DNA from: Rostratula benghalensis
Taxonomy: Eukaryota > Chordata > Aves > Charadriiformes > Rostratulidae
Reading direction: 5' to 3'
Length of the DNA stretch: 64,000 nt
NCBI GenBank assembly: GCA_013399305.1
Contig: VXAI01000096.1
Coordinates: 1,322,958-1,386,957, forward strand
Below, piece by piece: positions 49,385 to 61,123 of the stretch. Both the position numbers and the translations under genes were made by a program. Position 1 is the stretch's first letter; the number at the start of each line of letters is the position of its first letter. The notes beneath the pieces are model-generated. The model had not been told where the DNA came from, did no database searches, and worked only from the letters and a program-made list of their open reading frames with translations.

Positions 49385-51461
49385 AGAGGATGTACAGGAA
49401 TAATTTAATATCTTGATCTAGTGACAAACTTTTGAACGTTGACAATTACTAGCAAACCTCATTAAAAATTGGTTATTCTTTAAGAAGAGAAAGAAGGACA
49501 GCTTCTGCCTCTGGACCAACTCAAGGCATATGGCAACCAAGAGTGAGGCTCTGGGACTCCTTCCTTCGCCAGCATGAATGGAAACGGCTGTGGGGATGCC
49601 TTCAGGAAAGAGGCACCTGGATTTGCTTTGGCTCCACTGCAGCATCTATAGCACTAAAAGTGTTCTGTTTGTACAGTGGGACCATGTTTCTGTATTGATA
49701 AAGCAGTCCAGTTTTCCGAGGATAAACACATTCACTAATTAGAATTCACAATCCTTAGTGGCAAGAGGTAGTAAAAATAATTAACCACCTATTAAAAGTG
49801 TGTATTTATATATACACATACAGCCCCCCCTCTCAACCCCAGTGCTTTGGGCTCCACAGCCCAAGCACACGTGTTGGTCATTTACTTACGGCATCAGTCA
49901 CAGCAGTGACACAGTCAGTCTGCTAATGCTCTGGTAGCAGCCACGCTGGTATCTGCCACTGGGTAGTACCATCTCATTGCTTCTCTCACCCACTACAGAG
50001 ACTGAAAACTGTTTAGAAAACTGCCCTTCAGCTCTAGGTTTGCTCAACTCCTGCTGCAGCAGAGTATTGCCCCAAGCCCAGAGTCCTGCGTGGTCTGGGG
50101 ATACAAACACAAGAGCCATTAGTGGTGCTCACCAGCATTCACATTTCTATTGCGGGAAGAATGATGGACTACTTTTTATATAGAAGTCAATCTCAGTATG
50201 CAATGCTGACTAACTTGATTTTGTATTTAAATAAACTAGCATTCTCTGCCAGTGATTCTCTCTTCTCCAACAGAACGTAAATAACACTTTATACATTTCA
50301 TTTTTTATGGTCTCTCATTGTATCTTACACTTTCCTTCAGCAATGAAAATTATTCATAAGAAATAACACATTTTCCCAGAAAAAGGAGGACATTTAGATT
50401 CTTTTCCCCTCCACCTTTTCAAATATCTTTACACTGTGTGACAGTTACCCATTCAACTGTATTTCTGCTGCTGGAACAACTTTGTTTTTTATTTCCTTGC
50501 ACTTTTAAGACTCGAAGGGACAGAATCCCATTGCAACGTCCAGAACTCCTATAAACTCAGTTCTGCCAATCAGGAGACCTGTGCACCAATACAGGTACCT
50601 TCCCAGGGCACACTGCATGCACACAGCAGCACAACTCACAGAAATGACTTTCCTGCAACTTCCCATAGAGAAACTATCTGCTGTCCATGGGCCACTATTG
50701 TAAATAATTATGAAATTTCAGCCCCTCTGAGCAGATGAGGCCTGGGAGCACTCTGTATCCCCAGTGTTCATGCACACCTTTTGTCAGTACCGAGACTAAA
50801 AATGTTGCCAGAGACAGATGTCACACAGAGGCCCAAGGAAACGCAGGGTGGCAGCTTCAGCACACCAACTTCTGTGTGTGCAAACATCTTACAATTATCT
50901 ATGACTTTAGTGCTAGAGAGCATAAAATTAACACAAAACTAGAAATCACTGTGCTATTAGTCCCAATCCCATTAACCAGTTTCTCTAACACTGACGGGCA
51001 TGTTTCAATTTTGTGTGATCACAGGGTTTCATACCAATGTACATGGTGTTTTAAGAAACTCTTGTATTAGAGCATGACAATAAATAAGTTGTGCTGAAAG
51101 CTCCTCTGATCACTGCATGGAAACACTTGCATGGATACAAACAGACAGACTTGAAAGCCACAGCTTAACTGCTGTAGGCAGAGCTGAAAAAGCCAGTAAG
51201 AGTACATAATATAAAGATGTACCAAAATGACGTTGGAGACGTCAGGATACTGCAGCCCCCCAGGCAAGATGAGCAAGTAGCATTTCCCTGGCAGTGGGGC
51301 ACTTAGTGACCTTACAAAACACCCTGCTGAGTCCTTGTGAGCCCCAAGTCACCAGTGCTCAGGGAGCTGGGTCCCATCTAATGGATGGGGCCTTGGCAGC
51401 ATGTGCCAAAGCCTCAACAAACTTTTATTTTCATCTCTCTCTTCCCTGGCAGAATACATCT

Positions 51462-51480
51462 GGAAAAGAAAAAGGAAAAA

Positions 51481-51511
<31 letters not shown>

Positions 51512-51645
51512 GAAAGAAAAAGAAGAAGGAGAAGGAGAAGGAGAAGGAGAAGGAGAAGGAGAAGGAGAAGGAGAAGGAGAAGGAGAAGGAGAAGGAGAAG
51601 GAGAAGGAGAAGAAGGAAAAGAATCCAACAAAAGAAAAAGAAAAA
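51462..51645 (+). repeat. Polypurine microsatellite (GGAGAA)n
   Basis: An almost pure purine run of about 180 bases. It starts with A/G-rich GAA units and then has about 14 copies of GAGAAG at roughly 51527-51612. It is able in principle to form triplex (H-DNA). In the sense of the minus-strand gene it is a long polypyrimidine stretch in an intron. The low-complexity open frames (KEKEKE, EGEGEG and the like) are artefacts. Confidence 0.95.
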
Positions 51646-54154
51646 GCTATGCTATTAGCGTAGCTAGAGACCTCTATAAACCCAGCACCGAAAGGGGAGC
51701 TTCTCTTGAAGCCTGTTGTCTCTTGCAGTACTGCCAAAGCAGGGAACTGGAAAGGACTCATCATATTTGGTCTTCACAAAGAACCTCTCCTCCCACTCTG
51801 AGCTGAGTGTCTTTCAAGGAAACCAAACATTTTCTACTGCCAATACTGAAGCTTGTGTCTAATCAGAAGGGAACAAGAGAAAAGGCTTTTCACCTACGTG
51901 ACAGATAGCCTGCACTCCCGTCACAGCCCAAACCGAGAGCTCTTGCAGCTCAGAAAGCCCTGGCAAATGTGCAGAGCTGGGGCAGGACAGAGCAGGGGAT
52001 GTGCCCGGGCCGTGGGACGGGGCTGGGGAGCCCTGCAGAGCTCCGAGATGGAGCAGTGTGTGCTGCCTCAACGGGGGGCCTCTGTCCCAGCCCGGGCATT
52101 TATTCACTGCCTTGGAGAATTTTCTGCCTAATTAAAAAACTAGGTGGGGGGTTTCTTTGTCTTCAGACCACCGGGTCACAGACCAATAACACCTCCTTTG
52201 CTTCTCAATTTCTGTGATCACTGCTATTCCCAGGAAAGCATCGGGCACGTTATAATCCTCCTCACAGGTATATTCACCCCCAGTGCACACTGGCTTTACC
52301 CTGACGAAGCTGTTTTCTCCGGCTGAGCAGAGGGTACGTCTACACATCAGGTGAATGTGTGACATGCAGGACAAATGCCCAAGCAGCCTGTGTGACACAG
52401 GCTGTGCACAGAGGCAGGACACACACAGGAGGCTGCAGAAGTGCTACAGCTTATGCTGGGGTTGGGGTGCACACACAGCTGCTGCGTGGGCTGCCAGGTT
52501 CAAAACACCACTGCAAGCACACTGGGTTTTCCTGCATGCATGTACCCTGTGACTGGAGAGCATCTTGGTTTGCAAAACTCTTGTTGCACAACTCCTGTTT
52601 ATGCATTAAAGGAAACCTGAACTGGCTCTTAATGCCCTGCAAATGGCTGTTGAGGCCTCTGCCACTTGCACCACAGGGACTCAGCATGTACCACCGAACG
52701 GGCACCCACGACAGCTGGTCACCAAGCCAGGGGTGGTGTGGGGAGTGTTGGATTCTGGCACTTCCCCCTGGGGAAAGGCAAAATTACAAAATAAAAGGAA
52801 AAACAGTTCGGAGCACTTACGCAGCTCAGAGAAGAGACACACACCGTACGCAGCAGCTTCTTGTACAATGACCGCACTGGGGCTGCTGGTATTGTGATGG
52901 ACCAAAGGGACTACAACCAGAAAGGCACAACGGAAAAAATGCCTATGGAAGGTCACCACTTTGCTGGAAAAACTGGGACCAGGAAGCTGCCTCACGTGCA
53001 GGAGTACCAATCACCCCCTGCAGTTTTTCCAAGTGGGTCCCTGCATGGAGAAGCACTACCAGCCGCCCGCTCATCCTGCCCCTGCCTGCACTGCTGCCTG
53101 CTCCTCCAGGGACCCTGCTCACCCAGAAAGACTGAACGAAGCAAAAGGGCCATGGGGTTAAAGCCACTCCAGAGCAGCTGTGTTGCATAAAAGCATGGAA
53201 GATGTTCCCTCTTAGATCAGCGTAAATCAGAGAAACCTCCACTGACAAAAAGGCAGCGGAGTCTGTCCGTGTGAACCAGGCTGGAATCAAGCTGACAACA
53301 ATTAGGACTCTTTTGCTATTTTTCTCCTCTGCTTCACTTGTTTACCTCTGCCTCCCTGCCTGCTCCCTGCTTTTGACACGTCAACTGAAATGTATTTGTT
53401 CACAGTCTCATGCATCCTTTTTTCAGAGCTTTCGTTGAAATTTTCAGATTTCAGATGGTCACAGGGTTTTCCCTTTAGATTTCAAGCTCCTCGGAGCAGA
53501 GACAATGTCAAATCAGTGTGAGGTATCATGCATACTAATGAGGCTACAGAAACAGTAACTGTTCATATAGTTAACATACCTTTTCTAATCCACATCCTTT
53601 AAGTACTTTGTAATCCACACTGCCAAGAATCAAGGGCAGAAAGAGCAGGGATGTCTTGCTCCTTCCATTGGCTTTTTCAGCTAATAAAGTACTTTTCCTA
53701 GTGTGCTACAGCATATCCAACTCAAGCACAGCTGTACACCATCCTCTGTAATCAAGAAATCTTTCTTCCCCTCTGCTACACACCTTAAATCACTGGCTTC
53801 AGTCACTTACAATGTGCTGCTCCCTGCAAAGAGTTAATAAGACTCCATAAAAAGGCTGCATTATTATAACTTCTGGCAGTGGCTCTTACACACCAATCAA
53901 CTCAATACAGGATTTTTGGCAGGTATTTATGCTTAATTTTCTATGCAAATGGCTATTTTATCAAGAAACCACATGCAGTTGCCTGACATGTCACTTCAGC
54001 ATGGATGAACTTTGAGCAGGCAGCACCTCCTCTAGCACACCACAACCCCTGGACTCAGTGCAGGCACCCAGGATGGCAGCATCCAGCACCCCAACACCAC
54101 AGCCTCCTACTCCAAAGGATGGTGAGCGGGAGGTTGTCTACACATAGTACTCAC

Positions 54155-54272
54155 TGAATGCTTCAGGATTTAGAGACAGGCGGCCGAAGACCGTGTTCAG
54201 ACGCCTTCCTGCCTCCCAGATGGCAGACACCGAGCAAGATCTTGTGCTACTGAGGTGACCTGTTCTGGTCCC
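54155..54272 (-). CDS. Internal coding exon, unidentified minus-strand gene
   Basis: The minus strand has a strong donor, TTCA|GTGAGT, and an open frame whose core reads SVSAIWEAGRRLNTVFGRLS and ends LNPEAF. The start is uncertain. The acceptor GAGCTCAG (start 54272) makes phase 0, as needed after the exon at 61123-60899, and adds GTRTGHLSS. The acceptor GGTCACCTCAG (start 54249) also exists but does not fit the phase. Both acceptors have weak pyrimidine tracts. The exon is rich in CpG compared with its intronic surroundings, which supports coding constraint. It ends with one base of a codon, matching the exon at 45228-45161. Confidence 0.45.
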
Positions 54273-55169
54273 CTGAGCTCATCCTCCCAATTTCAAATGT
54301 TAGAGCTTCAATGTCAGAATCTTAACACAAGCCAACAGTTCAAAGGTGACAAACATTTTACAACAGAATGAAAATCATAACAGTGTTCAGGAGACTCAAA
54401 ATGACTCATTTCCCAAGGGGAAATTATTGGTATTCTCTCTCCAGCAACTCTGCTGGTGTCAGTGTCATTAAAAAGAGGGGGTGGGAAGACAGATAAACAA
54501 GAAAGTCTTAAAAAGCAAATATGTTCTAACTAGTGGTTATCACTGCACTTAATAATTAGGGTACTAATTAAGAGGGTAAGTAACACACTAGCTATTAGCT
54601 TCTGGTAATTAGTGTTTTTTCTCTAGATAATAACAAGCTGAAAAGAAAATAAAAAGATCTGAATCCATTTCACCATTCACCCTGTCCACATCATGAAATC
54701 CTATTATGCATATTAATATTAAACATTTACACCACAAAGCAATACTTTCAGATTTTGCAGCATCTTGTAGCCCAGCATTTCAACATGCCTTTGTTTTTTA
54801 CATGCACAGAGTGGACCTTGATGGTGTTTAATGGGATTACCATTATACACGCATAAGCCAACTCCTTAAACCACCCAGCCTTAGCACTGGCATGACAAGG
54901 TAGCCAAGAGATGCAGGCACACACAGGTGACCCAGAGCTGGGCTGTGTAACGCAACCATAGCAGGCAGAAAGCACAGGGGAAGTCTTTCTGAGACCAGGG
55001 CAAACCTTTTTTAGAGTGGTGTCCTCCTAAGTGGGAGACTTGGATTCAAACGCCTGAAGCTAAATCAGGCAGGGAATGAGGCTGTTATCATAGACCTGTT
55101 AGGTTGTGCCCAAGGATAATTTACCCCATGATTTACCATACTTTCATCTGTGACACAGGGCTTTCCTAC

Positions 55170-55234
55170 CTTCACCCTCAAGCCATGACCCTGCAAATAG
55201 TGTAAGAAATGGAGAGCAGTGTCTAGGTCCAGCC
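55170..55234 (-). other. Doubtful candidate exon
   Basis: It has a very good acceptor (CCCCTCCTCCCTTAACAG) and a donor, AAG|GTAGGA. The frame reads LDLDTALHFLHYLQGHGLRV-K. However, its phases (start needs one base, end 0) do not join the exons on either side, so it would need a further exon. It could be an alternative or chance exon. Confidence 0.22.
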
Positions 55235-57911
55235 CTGTTAAGGGAGGAGGGGTGTGATTTCTTGCAGGGCACAGCACAGACTGACTTGCACCTGCCTTTC
55301 GGTTCCCTGTTTATGTAGTCCCAGCTTCAATGCTGATCAGATAGCAAAATCTGATCTGAAGTGATGTTTCTTGGATACCCTTTCAAGCTGCGATGGGCAG
55401 GCCCAGAAGGGGGGTGGTGTCCAGAGGGTGCACCTACGCCAGCTTGTTGGTTGTTATCAGGAGGGAGCAAAACTCACCATCGCTCTCCACTTAACTGTGC
55501 TTCAGTTCACACCACAGAGCAGTGCTGGAGCGTGACAACCGCATCTCCTGGGGCTAAGCTAAGCCAGAAAACACACTGCCCCTCCCCTGACACCTTACCA
55601 GAGCTTGAGGGAAGCCGCCCCATAGGAACATGCACGGTGTGGATGTTGGTCCCCCCCACCTGCGCCCCTACCTCTACACCCACAGCACCACAGCACTTGC
55701 TGATGGAGACACCACAGCCTGGGCAAGCAATCAGAGGTATGGCTGGGTTTGACTACTTAGGCAGAAAAGAAGATGCTTGAATTATGCGAATTGTGTTAAC
55801 AGTAACTAAAGAGTAAAGAATTTGAAAGTTCCCGCATTTCTGATTTTATGGAGAAGAATGATCAGATTACTACTTGCTTGTGCATGTTGATTTTCTATTG
55901 CTGATTTCAGGGGGATATTAGGACGATGAAAATACTTAATGCTGAGCTACATTCTGTGTGTTCACCTTTAAAATAATCTTTGTGTGGGTGTAATTTAGGC
56001 AGTGGGTAGATGAATACTCTCAGATTTGCCCATGGATAAGAATATCTATATTAGTTACAATGAACTTTTTTTTTTTTTTCCCCCCAAAAGGCCTGCCAAA
56101 TTACTATGTTGCTGGACACGGTGTAGAGGTGTTAAGTACTATAGAAACAGAGTCCTGTCTGGGGTAAAAGCCAACAGCCATTCCAGCAAGCTAAGTAATA
56201 GAACTGTAAGGAAAGGCAGTGAAGAATATGTTACATCTTATGCTGCTTTTAGACCTGCTCTTACCTGTATCTTTGCACACTGCTAGAAAGCACAGGAATG
56301 GTTCTCAGACTGCTACTCTCTTGAGTGAACTGGGTTTCCTTGACTTTTAGGGAAAAAAACCCAACCCTAGAAACAAAGAAATCAAAAGTTATTATCTGCT
56401 AAAGCTGCATTCCTATGCTCTCATACATTTCAGTACCATTTTATGAGCAGACACACACACATGCACACACACTGGTCCCACTGGGGAAAGAGGTTTATTT
56501 AAAAAAAAAAAACAAAACCCGTAACTAAAAGCAAATATGAACTACTTTTAAAAAAAAAATTTGTATTACTTAAAATGCATCAGTTGCTAAATTTAAAATT
56601 GTTGGTAAGTAAACAGTAGGTAGCATTATAGAGAACCACTCTTCATAAAATTCTAATTATCCCTTTCCTATTTGTTGTGACATGCCCTCACACAGATTAT
56701 GGGTTTGGACTGATGCCCAGTCTTCTACTTCAAAAATGCAAAGTAAGCACCAGAGGTTTGTATAACCTCCAACTGGTTTTCTGTGAACAGTTAGGACATT
56801 TTGTGAGGCTGCTGCAAGTGAAGGTAGCTCAGGCTGTTTCACCTGCTTCTCCTTATTACTTTCCCCACCCCAGAACAGTCAGATTTTCTCCCCATTGCAT
56901 GCTCTGCAAAATGGAGCTCCTCCTGGTCCCTTCTCGATAGGCCAGTAACCATTCCTACAGAAACACACTCTAAAACAATTCATAAAAGCCATTTCTCTCA
57001 AGATACACTCCATCAGTCGCCCTGGCAGGATCCCTTCACTCAGCCTGATGTCATCCATGGAAGGTTGTTGGCTCAATAAAGTGTTGTTCAGCCACTGCCC
57101 TGCCCTCTCATGGGAGCAGTTCCCATTGATGTTCCCATCTGTGCTCTGGGATGCTGGAGAGTGGAAACACAACACCCCTCTCAAGTCTTCCAAGTTTCAA
57201 GTGGGAAGCAAGGAAGAGAAAAGCACCAGTGAGTTTGGGAGCATCCAAGTCACCAACGTTTCTTTCAAATTAGCACAGGTATTTTATGTCCTAATTTTTT
57301 GTGTCTGAGTAGACATGTAAAAGAATTCCAAGTATGCTGTACAGCCTTGCCTCAGCCCTGAGAGCTGAGGAAGCCCAAGTCAGGGGGTACACTGGGCACA
57401 GTGCACTGGCCGTCCCCACGGCTTGCTGACTGGTCCAGTGTGAGCAGCAGGAAGGATGTACATGGCAATAGCTACTGTATCAGCTCTACCACACTGTATT
57501 GTGTATTTAACCTCAAGGCTATTACCGTTATCCAGCTTAGCCAAATGAATGTAGCAGAAAAAAACATTTACAGTTGCCGTAGGATTAACCTTCTGAATGA
57601 TGCATGGATTTTAGAGAAAATGCCTTTGATTGATATAATGCTATACTAGGGGATATAATTTCAATTAGAAATTGCTAATTTTGATTTAGTATGTTACATA
57701 GTGGATGTAGCAGGTTTATTATGGTTATATTACCTAATTTATTATGATATATATTTACGGTAATGGGAATATGTATTAATCAATAGACACACTGGTTAAC
57801 CAGGGACTATTCACTACGCTGCCCTGCTGGAATAACACAAGCTGGTAACAGCCCCAGAGTATTGTCAGATGCTGTGAATGATATATCTAATTCTCAATCT
57901 TACCCTGGAAC

Positions 57912-57929
57912 AAAAAAAAAAAAAAAAAA
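57912..57929 (+). repeat. A18 tract
   Basis: Eighteen A in a row. No retroelement body is visible beside it. Confidence 0.9.
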
Positions 57930-59189
57930 GGCAGTGATTATCAAGTTCAGAAATGAATATATCTGTTTTAACAAGCAGTATGTCAGATGTACTAGGTAAG
58001 TACTTGCCCAGAGAGTCCAAGTCGTCTCAAAGTAGATTATTTATATATTTTAATATGAAATACAACACTCACCAAATGGTTTCTTTCAGTATGTGATACA
58101 CACATTCCACCTGTCAAGTACATTTTGATACTGTAATATATCCTGTTGTCTTGCTTCTTTCAAGGGAGTCTGTTTCTAATTCTTTACATGCTTCCCGTGT
58201 TAGAACGATATCAATAGCATCTTTCATAAAGTTAGTCTCATGATGGCTACCCAAAAACCTTTGCTTGGTGCTTTGCATAGAGGGTTGTAAGCAGCTGAGG
58301 CACCCTGGAGATCAGGACCTGGTAATGCTTCCTTCCCTGCTCTGCTCCTAGGCATGCCCCATGCTGCTCCCTGGCAGCACAGGAAGCTGCTAAAGAAATA
58401 AAGAGCATTATCCAAAAAGATGCACTTTCCTCGCAGTCTCTGGTGAAAGGTGTGGGAAGCTGTAAGACCGAAGCCAGAGGGACAGGACCTTTAGCCCCCC
58501 CCCAAGCCCTTAGGAAGGCTGCTTGTGAGCTTGTTCCAGTGTTATGCTTACAAAAACATGTACCAAGGTAAGGTGGGAATAAAAGGCTCTGTTCAGGTCT
58601 TTGGTTTGAAGGAAAACTGCACAACTTTCTACAGGACTCTGGCTGTTTTTTTGAAGTTCAGTTTCAGGGGCACTCTACTGCCTTGATGGACAGTGCTCCT
58701 ATACTGAGTAAATAAAAACAGAGAGCTGGAAAAGGCCTTGTCAGAACATCTAAGAACCCCCTTGGTCCAGAGGCAAGACAGGTAACCCTGGAGGCTCCAT
58801 CTTTTTTCTGGCCTGTGAATTATTTTACACATATAAGTCAGAAGAACAGGACATTCCCAGCTATCAGATGGAAGGAAACCAGCACCTGGCTCTAACAGCA
58901 ATCAACAGCTCCTTCACACCAGAGTAAGTGAAGGGTCATCCCCTGTTGCCCTTCTTCATCTAGCGACGTTCTTCCAGAGTTGCATTCCTCAAGCTGTTTT
59001 CTGCTTAGGACCATCCATATATCCACCCACTAGAGCTTCAGCCCTCTATGTATCTCCAGCCTCCGCAGTTCCCTGGATGAGACAGCCACTTTCCTTGGTG
59101 TGGAAGGACTCAAACAATGCCTCACGATCCCAAAATCTGTTTAACTGGTTCTCCAAAATAATCACAACCTACTTATGCAGCACATGGCA

Positions 59190-59490
59190 CTCTCTCAACT
59201 CAAGAAACTCTTCCTAATAATCTCCTTTGCCTTTTCTTCGCTGCAAAATTTATATCCTTTTTTCTCACTCTTATGGAGAGAGGGAGAGAGAGAGAGAGAG
59301 GTGACGACAAGGAAATAGTATCTTCACCTACAGGATGGCTACTGTCATAGTGGACACTTTTCTTTCCTGCACTGAAACTGCTTTTGCTCACAGATAATTT
59401 TTTTCTGACCTCTCCTCCTCCAGATCTCTCAGACTTGTCCATATCTTTCTCATCCCATGCTGCTCAGAACTGGAGGCAGTCAGACATAAA
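59190..59490 (-). mobile_element. Possible old CR1 remnant, antisense
   Basis: Short stretches resemble antisense CR1 text: AAGAAACTCTTCCTAATAAT near 59203 and GCTGCTCAGAACTGGAGGCA near 59459, in the expected order. The match is weak and broken by a GA microsatellite. Confidence 0.25.
59275..59300 (+). repeat. (GA)n microsatellite
   Basis: About 26 bases of GAGA/GGGA repeat. Confidence 0.9.
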
Positions 59491-60898
59491 CCTTACTGGT
59501 TTTAACTGAAACAAAGTAATAACATTTTGGGACATAGATAGGATACATCCAACAGCATATCCTAGGATGACACGTGCCACAAAGCATCACATTATTGGTC
59601 TACATTTATTCAACTTGGGCTACAGGTCTTCTGTCATTGTTGTATCTAGCAGCATTTCGCCGTTTAGTGCGTGGGGGCTGATATATCACTTTTATCTCTC
59701 CAGACAGTCAGCCTCAGCACCCCACAGACAGCACTGGTGTGCCCTACTATGATAAAAGGGATGCCAGTGAGGCAGCCAAACTCTGAGATACGACCCAGAT
59801 GAGGGCTGACATCCCATCAGCATCTCCACAGCAGCAATCCCCACACTCCTCTCTGTTGTGGGTGCTGTGGCTAACGTGCACCTGGGTTATCTGGCTTGGG
59901 ATGAGAGAGGAGAGCAAACATTTCGCTGGTAGTTGTATGACAGACAACATGCAAAAGACCTACTGCACCAATAAGGGAAAGGAAGTTGTCACCTGTAGAT
60001 ATCAGTGATTATAAATCACATCAGTGGCAGAGGGAGTCTGTCAGCTGAGACCAAGAAAAGGACTTCCAGCTCAGCAAAAGTAATTGGAGAACTTCTGAGA
60101 AATGCGGGAGAGAGCTTTTTGATTACCAGAACCAAACTCCTCAACTCTTCTTCCCCAAAGCAGTCCTAGAGAACACAAAATGTATTAATCTACAGGATTT
60201 CAAGGGCCAAGCGCACCAGAAAAGCCACTGTTTGCAGAGTAAGCAAAAGCTCGACTTAGCATATGAAGAGCATAAGCAGAGGAAAACAGAGGCTAATTCC
60301 AGCAAGGAAAAAAACCCCAGCCCCAGTGTGTAGATTTGAAAACCATATGTGGGATTCTAAGTAACCAGCTGATTTTTCTGACATGTTGAGGGCTGACTAG
60401 TTCCCAGAGAAATCAATAGGAGATGTCGATTGCTGGGTACTTTTGAAAATCAGGCCAACTCTTCAGGAGCGTAAGTAGGAGCCTGAAATGCCTGATTATG
60501 CCCCATTTGAAGTCTGAGCCTTGATACGCAGCAATGTGCCTGCTGTTCAGAAACATGTCTCTCAACATGCACATCCTCTGCAAGGATGAAAGAGGAACTC
60601 TCCCTGCAACAATCAGACTGGGCAGAGAAACCTCTGTTCCCCCCTCCCCTTAGAAAATTGCATATACCAGCTTCAATTATGAAAGAGGAAAAACCCTTTT
60701 ATAGATGCTGTAGCACATTGTCAAAACACTGCATGTTATATAATGCAGAGATAAAGTAATAGAAACTTGAATTTGCAGGAAAATAGAAGCTGTGGTGTGC
60801 ATGTAATTGTGCTGCATCCTCATCTATTCCCAAGCAGAAGATAAACCAAGAGGTGAGGTAAAGGGTGAAGCAATCAGGAGGCTAAATCCAAGCCTTAC

Positions 60899-61123
60899 AG
60901 AATATTTTTCCTCATTAAAAAATCCTTCAAATATTTGCTCTGAAGCTTTGTCTTCCCAGTGCTGGCTACTGGCATGCTTCCAATGAGGGCTTCGTCTGGG
61001 TTTGGGGCAGCTCACATGCTCTGCTGTTGTCTCCTTTATTACCGCTTGGTGCCTAATGGTTGCATTGGAAAACACGTCGCGTCCTTCCGTGAGCACCTTC
61101 CCACCTGATGCATGCCCTGGCAT
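60899..61123 (-). CDS. Internal coding exon, unidentified minus-strand gene
   Basis: This 225-base exon (75 codons, start and end at phase 0) is bounded by the acceptor AAATCACTACTTACAG and the donor TCT|GTAAGG. Only one frame is open. The peptide starts MPGHASGGKVLTEGRDVF, has NATIRHQAVIKETTAEHV in the middle, then CPKPRRSPHWKHASSQHW, and ends IFEGFFNEEKYS. It is hydrophilic and low in hydrophobic blocks, so it is probably a disordered or linker region. The leading Met directly follows the acceptor and need not be the initiator. It is the best single coding call in the window together with the last exon. The next exon in the gene is 54272-54155. The family is not recognised. Confidence 0.6.

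Larger units (their letters stand above)
45229..54154 (-). other. Intron of the minus-strand gene
   Basis: This is a large intron of about 8.9 kb. It holds a CpG-containing patch with a CTCF-like motif (46100-46370), a CR1 insertion (49161-49384) and a purine microsatellite (51462-51645). A segment at 52821-52876 has a strong minus-strand donor (GTAAGT) and open frames, but the phase chain does not need it. Confidence 0.4.
54273..60898 (-). other. Intron of the minus-strand gene
   Basis: About 6.6 kb. It holds A18 at 57912-57929, CA-rich sequence at about 56452-56471, GA repeats at 59275-59300, and a possible old antisense CR1 remnant near 59190-59490. The splice-bordered open segments at 55170-55234, 56692-56811 and 58073-58130 do not fit the reading phase and are treated as doubtful. 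Confidence 0.4.

Noticed and set aside
49170..49445. Open frames across the CR1 at 49161
   Set aside because: Only the non-coding 3' end of the LINE is present. The frames are shadows of the repeat.
49888..49990. Minus-strand segment ending in a GTAAGT donor
   Set aside because: All frames meet a stop before the donor and the acceptor is ambiguous.
51294..51806. 170-codon frame rich in EEE/EGEG and other frames over the purine repeat
   Set aside because: Caused entirely by the microsatellite having no stop codons.
52132..52422. 96-codon minus-strand frame (GGEYTCEEDYNVPDAFLG)
   Set aside because: Looks coding-like, but it lacks a donor in frame and is not compatible with the exon chain of the surrounding gene.
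52821..52876. Exon-like segment with a strong GTAAGT donor on the minus strand
   Set aside because: Two frames are open and the exons on either side already join in phase without it.
56692..56811. 120-base exon-like segment
   Set aside because: It joins in phase only to the doubtful segment at 55170-55234, and neither fits the main chain.
56879..57193. 104-codon minus-strand frame
   Set aside because: It has a good acceptor, but no usable donor was seen and the phase does not fit the gene.
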